From IMG/VR virus record IMGVR_UViG_3300028835_000602, positions 1-60,491 of that record: a stretch of DNA of 60,491 nucleotides; one strand, 5' to 3'. Source of the DNA: a virus. The position numbers and the translations under genes are program-made. The notes beneath the pieces are model-generated. The model ran no database searches. It was not told the DNA's origin and saw only the letters and a program-made list of their open reading frames with translations. This document shows positions 33,901 to 42,173 of the stretch, piece after piece; within the stretch, counting starts at the first letter, position 1, and the number at the start of each line of letters is the position of its first letter.

Positions 33901-36329
33901 GTGGCGGAGCTGGAGTTGGGGCGACTTTTGATTTAGCTTCATCTGGGATCACTGGGGCTGGAGAAGCAGCTGAATACACTCTGGGGGAATTGAAAGAATT
34001 AGGAGCTACTGTTAGCGAAGTAGGAGGGGAAACGTGGGTTGATTTAACGAATACTGGCTTGGTTGAAGCTGGAGAGGCGGCTGAATATACCACCGGAGAA
34101 CTTCAAGAAATGGGGATTGCCGCCAAGGAATCGAGCTCTTCATTCGCTTCGATCCTCCCTCCAGTCGCTGCAGTTGCATGGGCTGTCACCAACCTTGTAA
34201 CCAATATCGAGGGCCTTAAAACAAAATTCAAAGATGGTAAGATTGAAGCTCGTGATTTCACTACAGCACTTGGCGAGATTGCAAGTCCCGTAACCTCGCT
34301 TCTCCCGGATATGGGACGGCTGGATGAGGCTATCAAAGGCATGGCAGCGGGCTTTGCTATCCTGGGACCTCCCGGCGCAATTATCGGAGGATTGATCGGG
34401 GCCTTCGGGGGTGCCGTAGGAATCAAGCATGGCACAAGCGGACTGGAAGAACTCGGCCTGGCAATGGATAAAATTGTTGAGAAGGGCGATCAGTTTGCAG
34501 AACAGACGGTTGCCCGGCTTCGCCAGCTAACGCATGGGGAGAGAGGTGTCTTATCTGAAATAGCTGACGCCGAACATCGAGGAGGCGGGGAACTACTGGA
34601 AGTCCTTGAAATGAACTTCGCCGGTCGCCAGGCTTGGTTTAATAAGTACATCGTCCAAAGTGAGGCATTCTCGGACGCTCAGCTAAAGCAAATCCAGGAT
34701 ATGCTCGGCCTCTATGAGAACGCGCAAGATCGCCAGGTGGCACAGGAAAGCGAGGCGTTTGAGGCATCACTGCAATCAATGGGGACTTATGTATGGGAGT
34801 GGGCTCAACTAAATCGCCACCAACGAGATGAAATTGGCGGATGGGAAGAAGCCTTCAAAGAAGCGACTGATAATGTCAAAGCAAACGGAGGTGATTTCCG
34901 AGAAGCATTCATAGAGGCACTAAGAGGATTGCCGGATATCACTGATGAGAGCATGCAGGCTTTGCTTGATGCTTTCGATCAGGCCAGCGGCACATTTGAG
35001 AAGAGCAAATTATTCACCGGTGGAATAGACCTGGGAACGAACGACTGGAGGGAATGGTCAGATGGAATCGCTACCGCCGTTAAATTAGCAGGATCAAATA
35101 TCAAGACTTTTACCGGGGATATTGAAGGCGTTATTGACCAATGGTTAGCAGGAGAAGAATTTGATCTTGAAGAGGCGTTGCTCCGGATTCCCGGAATGAC
35201 ACGCGATCTTGCAGAGAGTTTCAAGCAAGAAGCCGAGGCACTAAAGGACCAAGAGCTAACGGACTTCGGATTCAGTGATGAGAATATCGCTAACCTCGAA
35301 AAATCCATGGCAGAGGTTGAAAGAATCGTCTCGGAGAGCGGGGGGCTGGAGGGTTTCCGGGAGAGATTCAGCGCGGAACTCGGTGGACTGGGTGACGCCA
35401 CACGACAAGAAGGACGGAAGCTCGGACTTTTATTCAGCGAAGGATTCGATATTGAAGGTGGTCTCAGCGATATAGATTTATCAGAGACCTTTTCCCGTAT
35501 TCAATCTGAGGCATCGACTGCCGGATATGACGCAGGAGCTGCCTACAAGGAAGGATTCGAGGAGGGAGCCAGCGGTTCCGGGATTCTTGGAGATGTAATG
35601 TGGAGTATGGCAGTTGTCCAGGAGGCGATCAATAACTTCTCTAAATGGGGAGAGGAGATTGGCAAGGAATACAAGGAAGGCTTCGCCAAGGAAGCTGAAA
35701 TAGGAGACCTTACCGGGCTCGATATTGATAGCGAGATAAGGAGAACCGGGAGGGAGCAGGAGGATATAGATGACAGAGGGTTAATCGAAACCCTTCAAAG
35801 GGTTGGCGGCTCTTTAGATGGGGTAGATGAAAGTACAGGAGAAGCCACTTCATCCATATTCTCGATGGCAGAGGAGATAGATAGCACTAATGACTTCTTC
35901 GCCTTACTGAGGAGCTTGCTCGATCAAACGGCTCTCTCTCTCAATATTTTCAATAGCAAACTTGGAGCTACCCCGGAGCCGGACCCCTTCGGCTCTACGA
36001 AGCCAGGAAGGGGAATCGGGGCCGGTTTTTCCCTTGACAACCTTCGGGAGATCGTGGCATCTTTGGCTCAGGCTCCCCGGATACTGGCAGGAGCTTTGAC
36101 CGGCGTCCCCCTACCAAGAGCTGGAACCCTGCGCGCGCCGGAGATCCCGGGAGGACTCGGGGGAAGGGAAATAACCGTCCGACAGGTGAGTGAATATCAT
36201 CTGCACTTTGACAGCTTTGAGGACGAGGACCGCGTTGTGAAGGTGGTCCGGGACAAGCTGAGGCCAGCCCTCGAGGATGATCTGCAGAGGACCGGCCGGA
36301 CCCTGGAGGATCTGCTGAAAAGGACCTGA
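30978..36329 (+). CDS. tape measure protein
   Basis: 1783 aa, the longest gene. The N-terminal TP901-type tape measure core (~90-350: YEKGASDISTLLSGG, SVGVSADALTTILNAY, GLRFEELGALIATATRAGV) is followed by membrane-like segments (~400-465, MKGVIATITLLSGVLLTLTG) and long helical regions. At roughly 0.15 nm per residue it predicts a tail near 270 nm. Bases ~33880-35960 are clearly AT-richer than either side, and a ~20-residue repeat lies in that part, suggesting an acquired segment. The ribosome site is poor (no AGGAGG), unusual for this genome. Confidence 0.85.
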   Translation: MDELIAELIGTVSIKGLEKTAADINKVAQNLRKLSNQTGQQLGKQENRYRSWSQRIKGFAEKNGAALRSMGRYLTVLGATLTALVTKSGQLFVAYEKGASDISTLLSGGLTEISGQMAIFDQGIKQLSVDFDQTTDNLQRGLYDILSASIAPADALQVLAVASEAATAGLTSVGVSADALTTILNAYQLEASQATEVSDKLWAIVKRGKVTYEELAGSIGLAASTAAVAGLRFEELGALIATATRAGVRNRIAMTGARSTLLAFLKNTDEQKEAARKFGFELNEVTLAAEGLEGVIKKLAGANDLNRAATAAEIVEIFQNRRALNVLAPVLQDVAGFTKDIALLNDSAGLSALAFSKRADDLGFQLGQLSKQLKILMIDFFEPLVPLIRGIADAIGGLLKWFENLNAGMKGVIATITLLSGVLLTLTGTLAFLLPGLLKFGALLSGPIVIGIAAAVAVLVGAGGLIAAISAANSEFEDAGKNASEFAARLKQTVAEYESTQKRIEHLISKYDELKLKLAEQEKGTDDYIKTQKELKKTIDAILRIVPDAGGAWNDYGVIIDIDKKKVEEFTEAQKENLKITQEIASITSEITARRLEENREAREEERKQVQADIEFYTQQQAALRARLEAATVPGQPLELIPPKATIDRYKLDILELDKRLNPLKKTLAELNKEGKEHEAALLNMASGLKFMSDQGRISTAQLNTTLDSLRGLRAAYNGLVAGAIEPTKTSIDILGEAFARSKKEFPDFRAYIDDVREASRATINWGEVAGKIGKEMADLEAELETLWEAGDFEAFFKKQVAWLELLKRQNSAITEQGDEVKKLAKVIDETAQRMLEFEGFSIQSLITYLELQRDKFEQGSNEWLAYEQLKVKYTDEAAAQIIQIWGNVTTDFKAGLSDMLQAGLQGWDNLGDAVDDFGKSMVASLRKAFADSIIEKLGFDNLFKENILGLEGILGGFGQSIASTFGGIFSSIGGGGAGVGATFDLASSGITGAGEAAEYTLGELKELGATVSEVGGETWVDLTNTGLVEAGEAAEYTTGELQEMGIAAKESSSSFASILPPVAAVAWAVTNLVTNIEGLKTKFKDGKIEARDFTTALGEIASPVTSLLPDMGRLDEAIKGMAAGFAILGPPGAIIGGLIGAFGGAVGIKHGTSGLEELGLAMDKIVEKGDQFAEQTVARLRQLTHGERGVLSEIADAEHRGGGELLEVLEMNFAGRQAWFNKYIVQSEAFSDAQLKQIQDMLGLYENAQDRQVAQESEAFEASLQSMGTYVWEWAQLNRHQRDEIGGWEEAFKEATDNVKANGGDFREAFIEALRGLPDITDESMQALLDAFDQASGTFEKSKLFTGGIDLGTNDWREWSDGIATAVKLAGSNIKTFTGDIEGVIDQWLAGEEFDLEEALLRIPGMTRDLAESFKQEAEALKDQELTDFGFSDENIANLEKSMAEVERIVSESGGLEGFRERFSAELGGLGDATRQEGRKLGLLFSEGFDIEGGLSDIDLSETFSRIQSEASTAGYDAGAAYKEGFEEGASGSGILGDVMWSMAVVQEAINNFSKWGEEIGKEYKEGFAKEAEIGDLTGLDIDSEIRRTGREQEDIDDRGLIETLQRVGGSLDGVDESTGEATSSIFSMAEEIDSTNDFFALLRSLLDQTALSLNIFNSKLGATPEPDPFGSTKPGRGIGAGFSLDNLREIVASLAQAPRILAGALTGVPLPRAGTLRAPEIPGGLGGREITVRQVSEYHLHFDSFEDEDRVVKVVRDKLRPALEDDLQRTGRTLEDLLKRT
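33945..34115 (+). repeat. duplicated 20-residue motif inside the tape measure gene
   Basis: GITGAGEAAEYTLGELKELG (from 33945) recurs as GLVEAGEAAEYTTGELQEMG (from 34056), 111 bases apart in the same frame. The core GEAAEYT.GEL is shared and third codon positions have diverged, so the duplication is not recent. Confidence 0.7.
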
Positions 36330-36742
36330 TGAGTGTCGGACCGAAAATCGGAAAGGAACCGGACATCATCGACCTGACGGGGACTGGCGCCCTGGTTACT
36401 TTGAACTGGGTACCCATACGGGACACGCATCAGTTGGAAGCGGGCAACTCCAGGGACTACAACAAGGGCTGGATCCTGGAGGCGACGGTGGACTGGACGA
36501 GAGAGGCGCTGGTTCCGATGTCCTTCTCCGACGATCTGGCGGACCTCTACAGCCTAACGTGCGACGACACGATTTTCTTCTGGCCGTTCCCGGACAAATA
36601 CCCCGGTTCGTTCTATAAGGTGAAGCTGGTGGGGAAGTGGGACCTGAACCCCCCCCGTGGGCTGACGGGCATGGGGCTGGCCGGGAGGATGATGTTAGTG
36701 GGGAAGGAAGTCTACGACGAGAAACCGAAGTTCCTGACCTAA
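36329..36742 (+). CDS. putative distal tail protein
   Basis: 137 aa; ATG overlaps the tape measure stop (ATGA). Beta-rich with conserved-looking aromatics (DDTIFFWPFPDKYPGSFYKVKLVGKW). Its place right after the tape measure fits a distal tail or tail-tip component. Confidence 0.5.
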   Translation: MSVGPKIGKEPDIIDLTGTGALVTLNWVPIRDTHQLEAGNSRDYNKGWILEATVDWTREALVPMSFSDDLADLYSLTCDDTIFFWPFPDKYPGSFYKVKLVGKWDLNPPRGLTGMGLAGRMMLVGKEVYDEKPKFLT

Positions 36743-36753
36743 GGAGGACGCAA

Positions 36754-37050
36754 ATGCCTAACGTGAAACCAACGAGGGACGTGGTCATCGTGAAACCGGT
36801 GGCCCCGGAGGAAGTGAGCAAGGGCGGGATATTCATCCCGCAGACCGGATCGGATGACCAGAAGTACGGCAGCCGCGCGATGGTGGTGGCCTGCGGGCCG
36901 AAGGTGAAGAGTGACCTGAAGCGCGGGCAACTGGTGATCCATAACCGCTACGCAGGGAGCGAGTTCAAGTTCGGGGATGAGCGGCTGCTGGTGATGAGGG
37001 AGGAAGACATCGTCGCCATGCTGCACCCGGAGGAGGGGGAAGAGACGTGA
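36754..37050 (+). CDS. groES-like: GroES-like co-chaperonin
   Basis: 98 aa starting at ATG 36754 behind AAGGAGGACG. Cpn10 fold signatures: PTRDVVIVKP at the start, EEVSKGGIFIP (the mobile loop region), VVACGP, then LVIHNRYAGSEFKFGDERLL and the end VMREEDIVAML, matching the '..VLV.REEDILA..' ending of GroES. It would cap host GroEL to fold phage structural proteins, as T4 gp31 does. No GroEL is encoded here. Confidence 0.9.
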   Translation: MPNVKPTRDVVIVKPVAPEEVSKGGIFIPQTGSDDQKYGSRAMVVACGPKVKSDLKRGQLVIHNRYAGSEFKFGDERLLVMREEDIVAMLHPEEGEET

Positions 37051-37277
37051 GACCGATGCCCTTCCTGGTTCCATTCCTGTGCCCCCATTGCGGGCAGTTG
37101 ATCAGCTATTACATCACCCGCAATTTCCCGTTCGGCCACGACGAGGATGTCGGCCGATTCGAGAAGGAGGACAAGAAGGACAGCCTGGCGTGCTCCCGGT
37201 GTGGAGAGCCGATCGACATTAAGATAACGATCAAAATAAAAAAGGGGGAGAAAATCCACGAAGGGGGTGAACAATGA
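37047..37277 (+). CDS. zinc-ribbon protein, 76 aa
   Basis: GTG 37047 overlaps the co-chaperonin stop; ATG 37056 is the alternative start. Two zinc knuckles, CPHCGQ and CSRCGEP, about 38 residues apart. Lys-rich C-terminus. Its stop overlaps the next ATG. Confidence 0.6.
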   Translation: MRPMPFLVPFLCPHCGQLISYYITRNFPFGHDEDVGRFEKEDKKDSLACSRCGEPIDIKITIKIKKGEKIHEGGEQ

Positions 37278-38374
37278 CAGCACCATCTATTAGGGGCTAT
37301 ACATCGGATCCGCCCTGGGGGGAGAACAGAATCGCGGATACTGAGGACAAGGCATTTAAGCTCGGGAATACGACACCCGGAGGAGCAGGCGTCAATGACT
37401 TCGAGCTTTATTGGTTCAACCGGGGCTATGCGAAGCTCTACGACCCTCGGTTAACCATAATCCCGCACCCGACGATGGATCAAGGAAGCGCTGCCGATAC
37501 AACTGTGGTAATGCGGCTCGGGGAATATTTCTCGATCCCTCCCCCAACTCATATCCTCCCCACTGACACGCCTGCTACGCCCGCGAATACGGGCGACTGG
37601 GACGTTGTCGGAAAACGGGGGCCGATGCAGGATCCATTCCTGTCTTTCGAGAATATCTTTAAATGTGGGATAAGGTGGGGACCTGGGATAAATGCAACCC
37701 CCGGCTGGATCCGGAAGGCGTTTCAGTGGGACGGGAGCTTCAACCCGGACACCTGGGACCTGATCTACATGCCGCTGTCTGATCTCCACACCCCGGATAT
37801 GACGTGGTATGACCCCTGGGTGAAAGTAGATAACGGGTGGGATGTTGAACATTGGCCTGATGTTTCAATGTGGCCGCCGCCAGCTACATCTTTAACGGGT
37901 TACTTCTTGCAGATGTCTAACCCTTTTGGAACTTTCGGGGGTCTTTTTTTACACGATAACGCGGGAAAGCCTTGGTACGATAGCGTTTCAAATTCAATTG
38001 GATACTATGCAACCGCCCTTGTTAACATCAGAAATACTTCTGGACCAGGTTATGAGTTCAGAATAATTATCGATGATGGAACTTATAAGTTCGACGTGAT
38101 AATCAAGGAAACAGAGGTAACTACTTCGGGGGTCAGTGGTGCCTCGCCTTATGCGGTTTCCCTGGCAGGTGATTACGTCGAAGTGGGGGTAGGAGTACAG
38201 GGGACAGAAGCAACTGTTTATATCGACGATACCGCCAGGATAACTGGAACTTTATCAGTTGCATCTACGGGAAAGGCAATAAAATTTGGAATTTTAAGCC
38301 AGGCTGTTTTCGGACATACGAATCTGGCTTCGATCAAATACTACCTCGGCGGCAAGACGGAGCCGACGGGTTAA
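37274..38374 (+). CDS. putative tail-associated protein with C-terminal beta domain
   Basis: 366 aa. The N-terminal ~190 residues are GC-rich with many Trp/Pro (phage structural look). From ~37850 the DNA becomes AT-rich and encodes a jelly-roll-like domain (YEFRIIIDDGTYKFDVIIKE, then ATVYIDDTARITGTLS) that resembles a LamG or carbohydrate-binding domain. This suggests a receptor- or glycan-binding module grafted onto a tail protein. Confidence 0.55.
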   Translation: MTAPSIRGYTSDPPWGENRIADTEDKAFKLGNTTPGGAGVNDFELYWFNRGYAKLYDPRLTIIPHPTMDQGSAADTTVVMRLGEYFSIPPPTHILPTDTPATPANTGDWDVVGKRGPMQDPFLSFENIFKCGIRWGPGINATPGWIRKAFQWDGSFNPDTWDLIYMPLSDLHTPDMTWYDPWVKVDNGWDVEHWPDVSMWPPPATSLTGYFLQMSNPFGTFGGLFLHDNAGKPWYDSVSNSIGYYATALVNIRNTSGPGYEFRIIIDDGTYKFDVIIKETEVTTSGVSGASPYAVSLAGDYVEVGVGVQGTEATVYIDDTARITGTLSVASTGKAIKFGILSQAVFGHTNLASIKYYLGGKTEPTG

Positions 38375-38413
38375 ACCAAAAATGAGACATCTGGTTCAAT
38401 CGGAAAAGGCGCA

Positions 38414-38555
38414 AGTGAGCCGCGTTATTTCCCCGCTCACTATCTGGCCTCAAAAGAGGTATTGAGATACCAGTTCGGGGGAATGGGAGAACCAGCCGCA
38501 GGATCAGCGGACAACCGAGAGCAGGAGGGGGCGATCGGGTGTTTCAGTTAAACAC
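38414..38555 (+). other. structured leader upstream of the tmRNA
   Basis: In the 195-base gap before the tmRNA: AGTGAGC 38414-38420 with GCTCACT 38435-38441; CTGG/CCAG (38444-38447, 38470-38473) enclosing CCTC/GAGG and TAT/ATA hairpins; and GTGTTT 38539-38544 with AAACAC 38550-38555. Together these suggest a folded precursor leader that may guide RNase processing. No convincing promoter is seen. Confidence 0.45.
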
Positions 38556-38569
38556 TTACAGCCAGAGCA

Positions 38570-38886
38570 GGGGGTGAAACGGGATCGACGGTTAGATAAA
38601 TAAGACTTGGCGCATGTCGAGGTTGGCCGGGGGGCCTCGTAAAAACCCGGCCGAAGAAGTAATTGGCGAAGCAATGCCATTAGCAGCTTAGACAAGTCTA
38701 AGCCGGGGACCGATCGACGCCGATAGATTATATCCCCGCAGGGATCGGTTGACTTTTGGGGGAACCGTTTTCAAAGCAAAACGGGAGCCTTTGAAGAAGT
38801 AAGGCCGTGCCGCCTTAAGAGCACTAAGCATGTAGTGCCAACCTTATTTGCTATTCCGGACGGGGGTTCGACTCCCCCCACCTCCA
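38570..38886 (+). ncRNA. ssrA: transfer-messenger RNA (tmRNA, SsrA)
   Basis: One-piece tmRNA of 317 nt. The acceptor stem GGGGGTG (38570-38576) pairs with CACCTCC (38879-38885) and has the G3-U pair used by alanyl-tRNA synthetase; the discriminator is A38886 and CCA is not encoded. T-arm: GGGGG TTCGACT CCCCC (38862-38878). Pseudoknot PK1: CGAGG 38618-38622 with CCTCG 38635-38639, and GGCCGGG 38625-38631 with CCCGGCC 38646-38652. Twelve bases later the tag frame begins: GGC at 38665 to TAG 38689-38691, encoding GEAMPLAA. CTAAGCATGTAGT near the 3' end matches the conserved pre-T-arm region. It would rescue stalled ribosomes and tag proteins for degradation using host SmpB. Confidence 0.93.
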
Positions 38887-38893
38887 TAAAAAA

Positions 38894-39082
38894 ATGCTAA
38901 CTGACATAGAAAAACTGATCGAGGCGGCCAAGAGTAAGAGGATAAGGTTCTTAAAAGTTCGGGGTGCCCTCAAATCGTCAACCATTATCGGCGAGAATTA
39001 CGAGACCCCGGAGCTGGACGCAAAGATCATGTCTTTCGACACCCTGATCGAGACCCTGGAGACGACAATCAAAAATGCCTAA
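38894..39082 (+). CDS. hypothetical protein, 62 aa, directly after the tmRNA
   Basis: ATG 38894 lies only 7 bases after the tmRNA 3' end, with AAAAAAA in front and no ribosome site. Helical (MLTDIEKLIEAAKSKRIRF). If the tmRNA is cut out by processing, the mRNA for this gene would be essentially leaderless. It overlaps the next gene by 8 bases. Confidence 0.5.
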   Translation: MLTDIEKLIEAAKSKRIRFLKVRGALKSSTIIGENYETPELDAKIMSFDTLIETLETTIKNA

Positions 39083-42000
39083 CCCCATCCTCAATCCATC
39101 CTTCGAACTCGACCCCGCCCTCGTCAACTGGACCGTGACGGCCGGCGGGGCTGACGTTTCCCGGTCAGCCAGCTTCGCCTACGACGGGACCTATGCCCTC
39201 CGGATGATTAATCTTACCACGCTTTATTCCCAACACTCGATTACGTCCGATCAATTCGCGGTTGACGGCTCGAAGCTCTACCGCTCACAGATCTTTCATC
39301 TGACGGAGGACGTCGCCGGCGGGGATCCCACCCGGATCAAGTACTTCTGCTTCATCAACTGGTATGATTCAACCCCTTCTCTCCTCGGGCTGACCTGGAT
39401 CGTGCAGTTCGAGCGGAACCCATCCTTCGACACCTGGTACAGGTACGAGACGTACCTCATCAAGCCTCTGTTCGGGGCGGTGAACGCTGAAGTCGTGATC
39501 AGAATGGCGGACGACGGGCCGACGGGGAACTACGGCTTCGCGGACCTGATCTCGCTCGAGGAGATGAGTGACGATGAGGAGACCGGGAACCGGATCACGG
39601 GGAATATCAACACGCTTGTCGAAGTGGCCGACGCCAGGATTACCGGGAGGATCCTCCGGAGGATGATCTGGTCGACCACGCCGACGTCCGAGTTCGACGA
39701 CGAGGAGGCCCGGACCTGCGGCCAGAGTCCGGCGATCAGGGTGCTGGTCTTCCACGACTCCTTTCCGGACAATCCCATCCCGGGCCCTTCCGGACAGCTG
39801 AAGTACATTGACGTGACGGACCGCCTGATGACGCCGGGGGTGATTTACCGGGAGATGACGAAGGGAGTCGGCCGCCCACCCTCGCTGGTCACCTCGGACA
39901 TGTTGCTGACTTTCGACGACAGCGACCGGTACTTCAACGACCGGCAGGAGGGCTCGCTATTCTACGGGCTGGACTACGCCGGGTGGAACCAGGACCGGCG
40001 GGTGGAGGTGTGGGCCGGCTTCAACTACGCCAACGTTGCGGAGGTCCTCCGGAAGGCGAAGTTCTCGATAAAAAAGCTGGTCCCGAATGCGGAGACCGGA
40101 AAAGCCGTGATGCACTTGAAGGACGGGGTGGCGAAGGCGTACGAGGAGAAGATCGGTGTACCGTCGGACGAGACGGTGGACGGACTCGGCCGCCAGGTGG
40201 GGACGTCCCGGCCGCTGGAGTACCCGCGGGACGTGGTCGACGCCTCGAACGACAAGATCGTAGTCCGGACAGACACGGCGGGACCCCCGGCCGGATGGCA
40301 GAACATCTTCATCCCCCGGGGGACTTGGGGAAAGGAGAAGCGGGCGGAGCTGCTGCAGCTGAACCTGAACGAACATGGGGTCTACAAGGCGGCCGGCTAC
40401 AGCTTCGCGGTGACCTACGACGGGGAGAACGACCAGTTCATCATAATCCTGAGCGGTGGAGCCCTGGGCCTCGAGCTGGACGGCGCCGCGAGTACCGCAG
40501 ACCCCCTCTACGGGTTCTCGAACATAACCCACGGAGGACCCGGGACCTACGAGATCAAGTCCGACCTGGTCCCGGTGACGGCGACGGAGACCTTCAAGAA
40601 CGTGATCGAGGATCTGGCGGTCGCCCAGGGGGGGCTGGGATTCGACAACCTGGACATCGAAGACCTGGCGCTGACCTTCCGGAACGTGGCACTCTACAAC
40701 ACGAACGTAGGGACGGCGATCCAGGACATTGCAGAGGTGGGGGTGGGATCCCTGTGGACGGAAGGGATGGACGTGCTGGTTTTCCGGGCCTTCGGCTCGA
40801 TGCCGACGGAGGTCTACCGGGACTTCCGGGGGGACACGAACCGCCAGGACATGGACTATATCGGCCAGGACACCGAGACACAGGTGAGGGAGGTTCAGGT
40901 GACGGGAAGGTACGGGGACGTATCGGTGGCCGAGAGCGGGGGGAGTGTGGGGCAGGTTGTGACGATCGACAGCGGGATCGCAGAGACCCCGGCCCAGGTG
41001 GAGGCGATGGCAACCGGCTACCTGGCGCAGTACAACCTGGCGCCGGCCGGGGTGGAGCTGGACATCGAATACTTCCCATCATGCGAGCCGGGGAAGATGG
41101 TGAGGATCTTCGACAATGCAAAGCCGGATGATCCGATCCTGGGACACGTGGTCCTGAACAATCTGAACCTGGCGAACAAGACGGGGCGGATCGTCGTCAA
41201 GCCGTTCAGCCGGGTGAAGGTATGGGCGACGAAGGAGGACTGGGACGCGTTCGATGCGGAGAGCGGGAACCCCCTGATCGTGCCGACGGGGACCAGCGAG
41301 TTGCAGCTATCACTTCAGGATACGGCCGCAGCCTGGCGCGAGTACGTGGTGGACGCCGGCGCCGGCAAGACGGCGAAGTGGCTGGCGTTTAATAAGACGG
41401 ACGATGACGACTCCCTGCTTTTTTTCCATGACCGGTTCGACACGACTCCGGTGGGACGGTACACGGTCCTGCCGGCGGAGATCCTCTACGAGACGCTGAC
41501 GGGCTACCTGAGCTACGACGCGGAGGAGAAGCAGGCAGTCCTGGCGACGGAGTACGCAACCACGTCGGTGATCCTATTGGTGAACGGGATCAGTGTGGCG
41601 GACGTGAAATGCGAGCATGAGATAATGGTGACGGCGGTGATCGGGGAGGGGATAATCATCGGACAACTCCGAAGAGCAGATGCGGACAACTTCTATATCA
41701 CCGCCTGCCGGCGGGCCGGGGAGTCCCCGCGGATCGGGAAGATGGTGGCGACGGTGAGGACGGGGGATCTATACAAGCCGGACACAGAGTCCTACTACCC
41801 GCTGAATACCTGGCTAACGGTGACACAGCAGATCGCGAGTTCGAACCTGGCGTATCAGGTCGACCCGGGGATAGCGGAGGGAACGGCCCAGGACACGGAC
41901 CTGCCGGCCGCAGGGGGGGTCTCCCAGGGGATCCGGGGGGCGACGGCGGTGATGAGGGCGATCCGGCTCTCCCGGTTCACGAGCTCCCCCGGGACAATCG

Positions 42001-42173
42001 CCTACTCCTTCTGGACGGCGGCAAATCCCGGAGGGCCCTGGACGCCGGCGGCGAGCTTCGCGGCGGCCCCGGACAGTCGACTTTTGAAGACCCGAGTGAC
42101 GATAAGCCGGGCGACGAAATATGACTCTTTAGGGCTTGCGGATAATATGAGCGTGAACTATAATATCAACTGA
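39075..42173 (+). CDS. tail hub / tip protein with N-terminal carbohydrate-binding domain
   Basis: 1032 aa. Residues ~1-165 look like a CBM4/9-type jelly roll (NPILNPSFELDP, ... YRSQIFHLTED). The central part (~235-720) resembles siphovirus tail-hub proteins: YIDVTDRLM, LLTFDDSDRYFNDRQ, a long beta region, then MATGYLAQYNLAPAGVELDI and GKMVRIFD. The C-terminal ~270 residues are another beta domain. It would sit at the tail tip and help contact the host glycan surface. Confidence 0.65.
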   Translation: MPNPILNPSFELDPALVNWTVTAGGADVSRSASFAYDGTYALRMINLTTLYSQHSITSDQFAVDGSKLYRSQIFHLTEDVAGGDPTRIKYFCFINWYDSTPSLLGLTWIVQFERNPSFDTWYRYETYLIKPLFGAVNAEVVIRMADDGPTGNYGFADLISLEEMSDDEETGNRITGNINTLVEVADARITGRILRRMIWSTTPTSEFDDEEARTCGQSPAIRVLVFHDSFPDNPIPGPSGQLKYIDVTDRLMTPGVIYREMTKGVGRPPSLVTSDMLLTFDDSDRYFNDRQEGSLFYGLDYAGWNQDRRVEVWAGFNYANVAEVLRKAKFSIKKLVPNAETGKAVMHLKDGVAKAYEEKIGVPSDETVDGLGRQVGTSRPLEYPRDVVDASNDKIVVRTDTAGPPAGWQNIFIPRGTWGKEKRAELLQLNLNEHGVYKAAGYSFAVTYDGENDQFIIILSGGALGLELDGAASTADPLYGFSNITHGGPGTYEIKSDLVPVTATETFKNVIEDLAVAQGGLGFDNLDIEDLALTFRNVALYNTNVGTAIQDIAEVGVGSLWTEGMDVLVFRAFGSMPTEVYRDFRGDTNRQDMDYIGQDTETQVREVQVTGRYGDVSVAESGGSVGQVVTIDSGIAETPAQVEAMATGYLAQYNLAPAGVELDIEYFPSCEPGKMVRIFDNAKPDDPILGHVVLNNLNLANKTGRIVVKPFSRVKVWATKEDWDAFDAESGNPLIVPTGTSELQLSLQDTAAAWREYVVDAGAGKTAKWLAFNKTDDDDSLLFFHDRFDTTPVGRYTVLPAEILYETLTGYLSYDAEEKQAVLATEYATTSVILLVNGISVADVKCEHEIMVTAVIGEGIIIGQLRRADADNFYITACRRAGESPRIGKMVATVRTGDLYKPDTESYYPLNTWLTVTQQIASSNLAYQVDPGIAEGTAQDTDLPAAGGVSQGIRGATAVMRAIRLSRFTSSPGTIAYSFWTAANPGGPWTPAASFAAAPDSRLLKTRVTISRATKYDSLGLADNMSVNYNIN

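Noticed and set aside
40000-41131. Long +1-frame ORF of ~380 codons inside the tail hub gene
   Set aside because: Arg/Gly/Pro-rich composition typical of a GC-rich shadow frame; the main frame has hub-like patterns.
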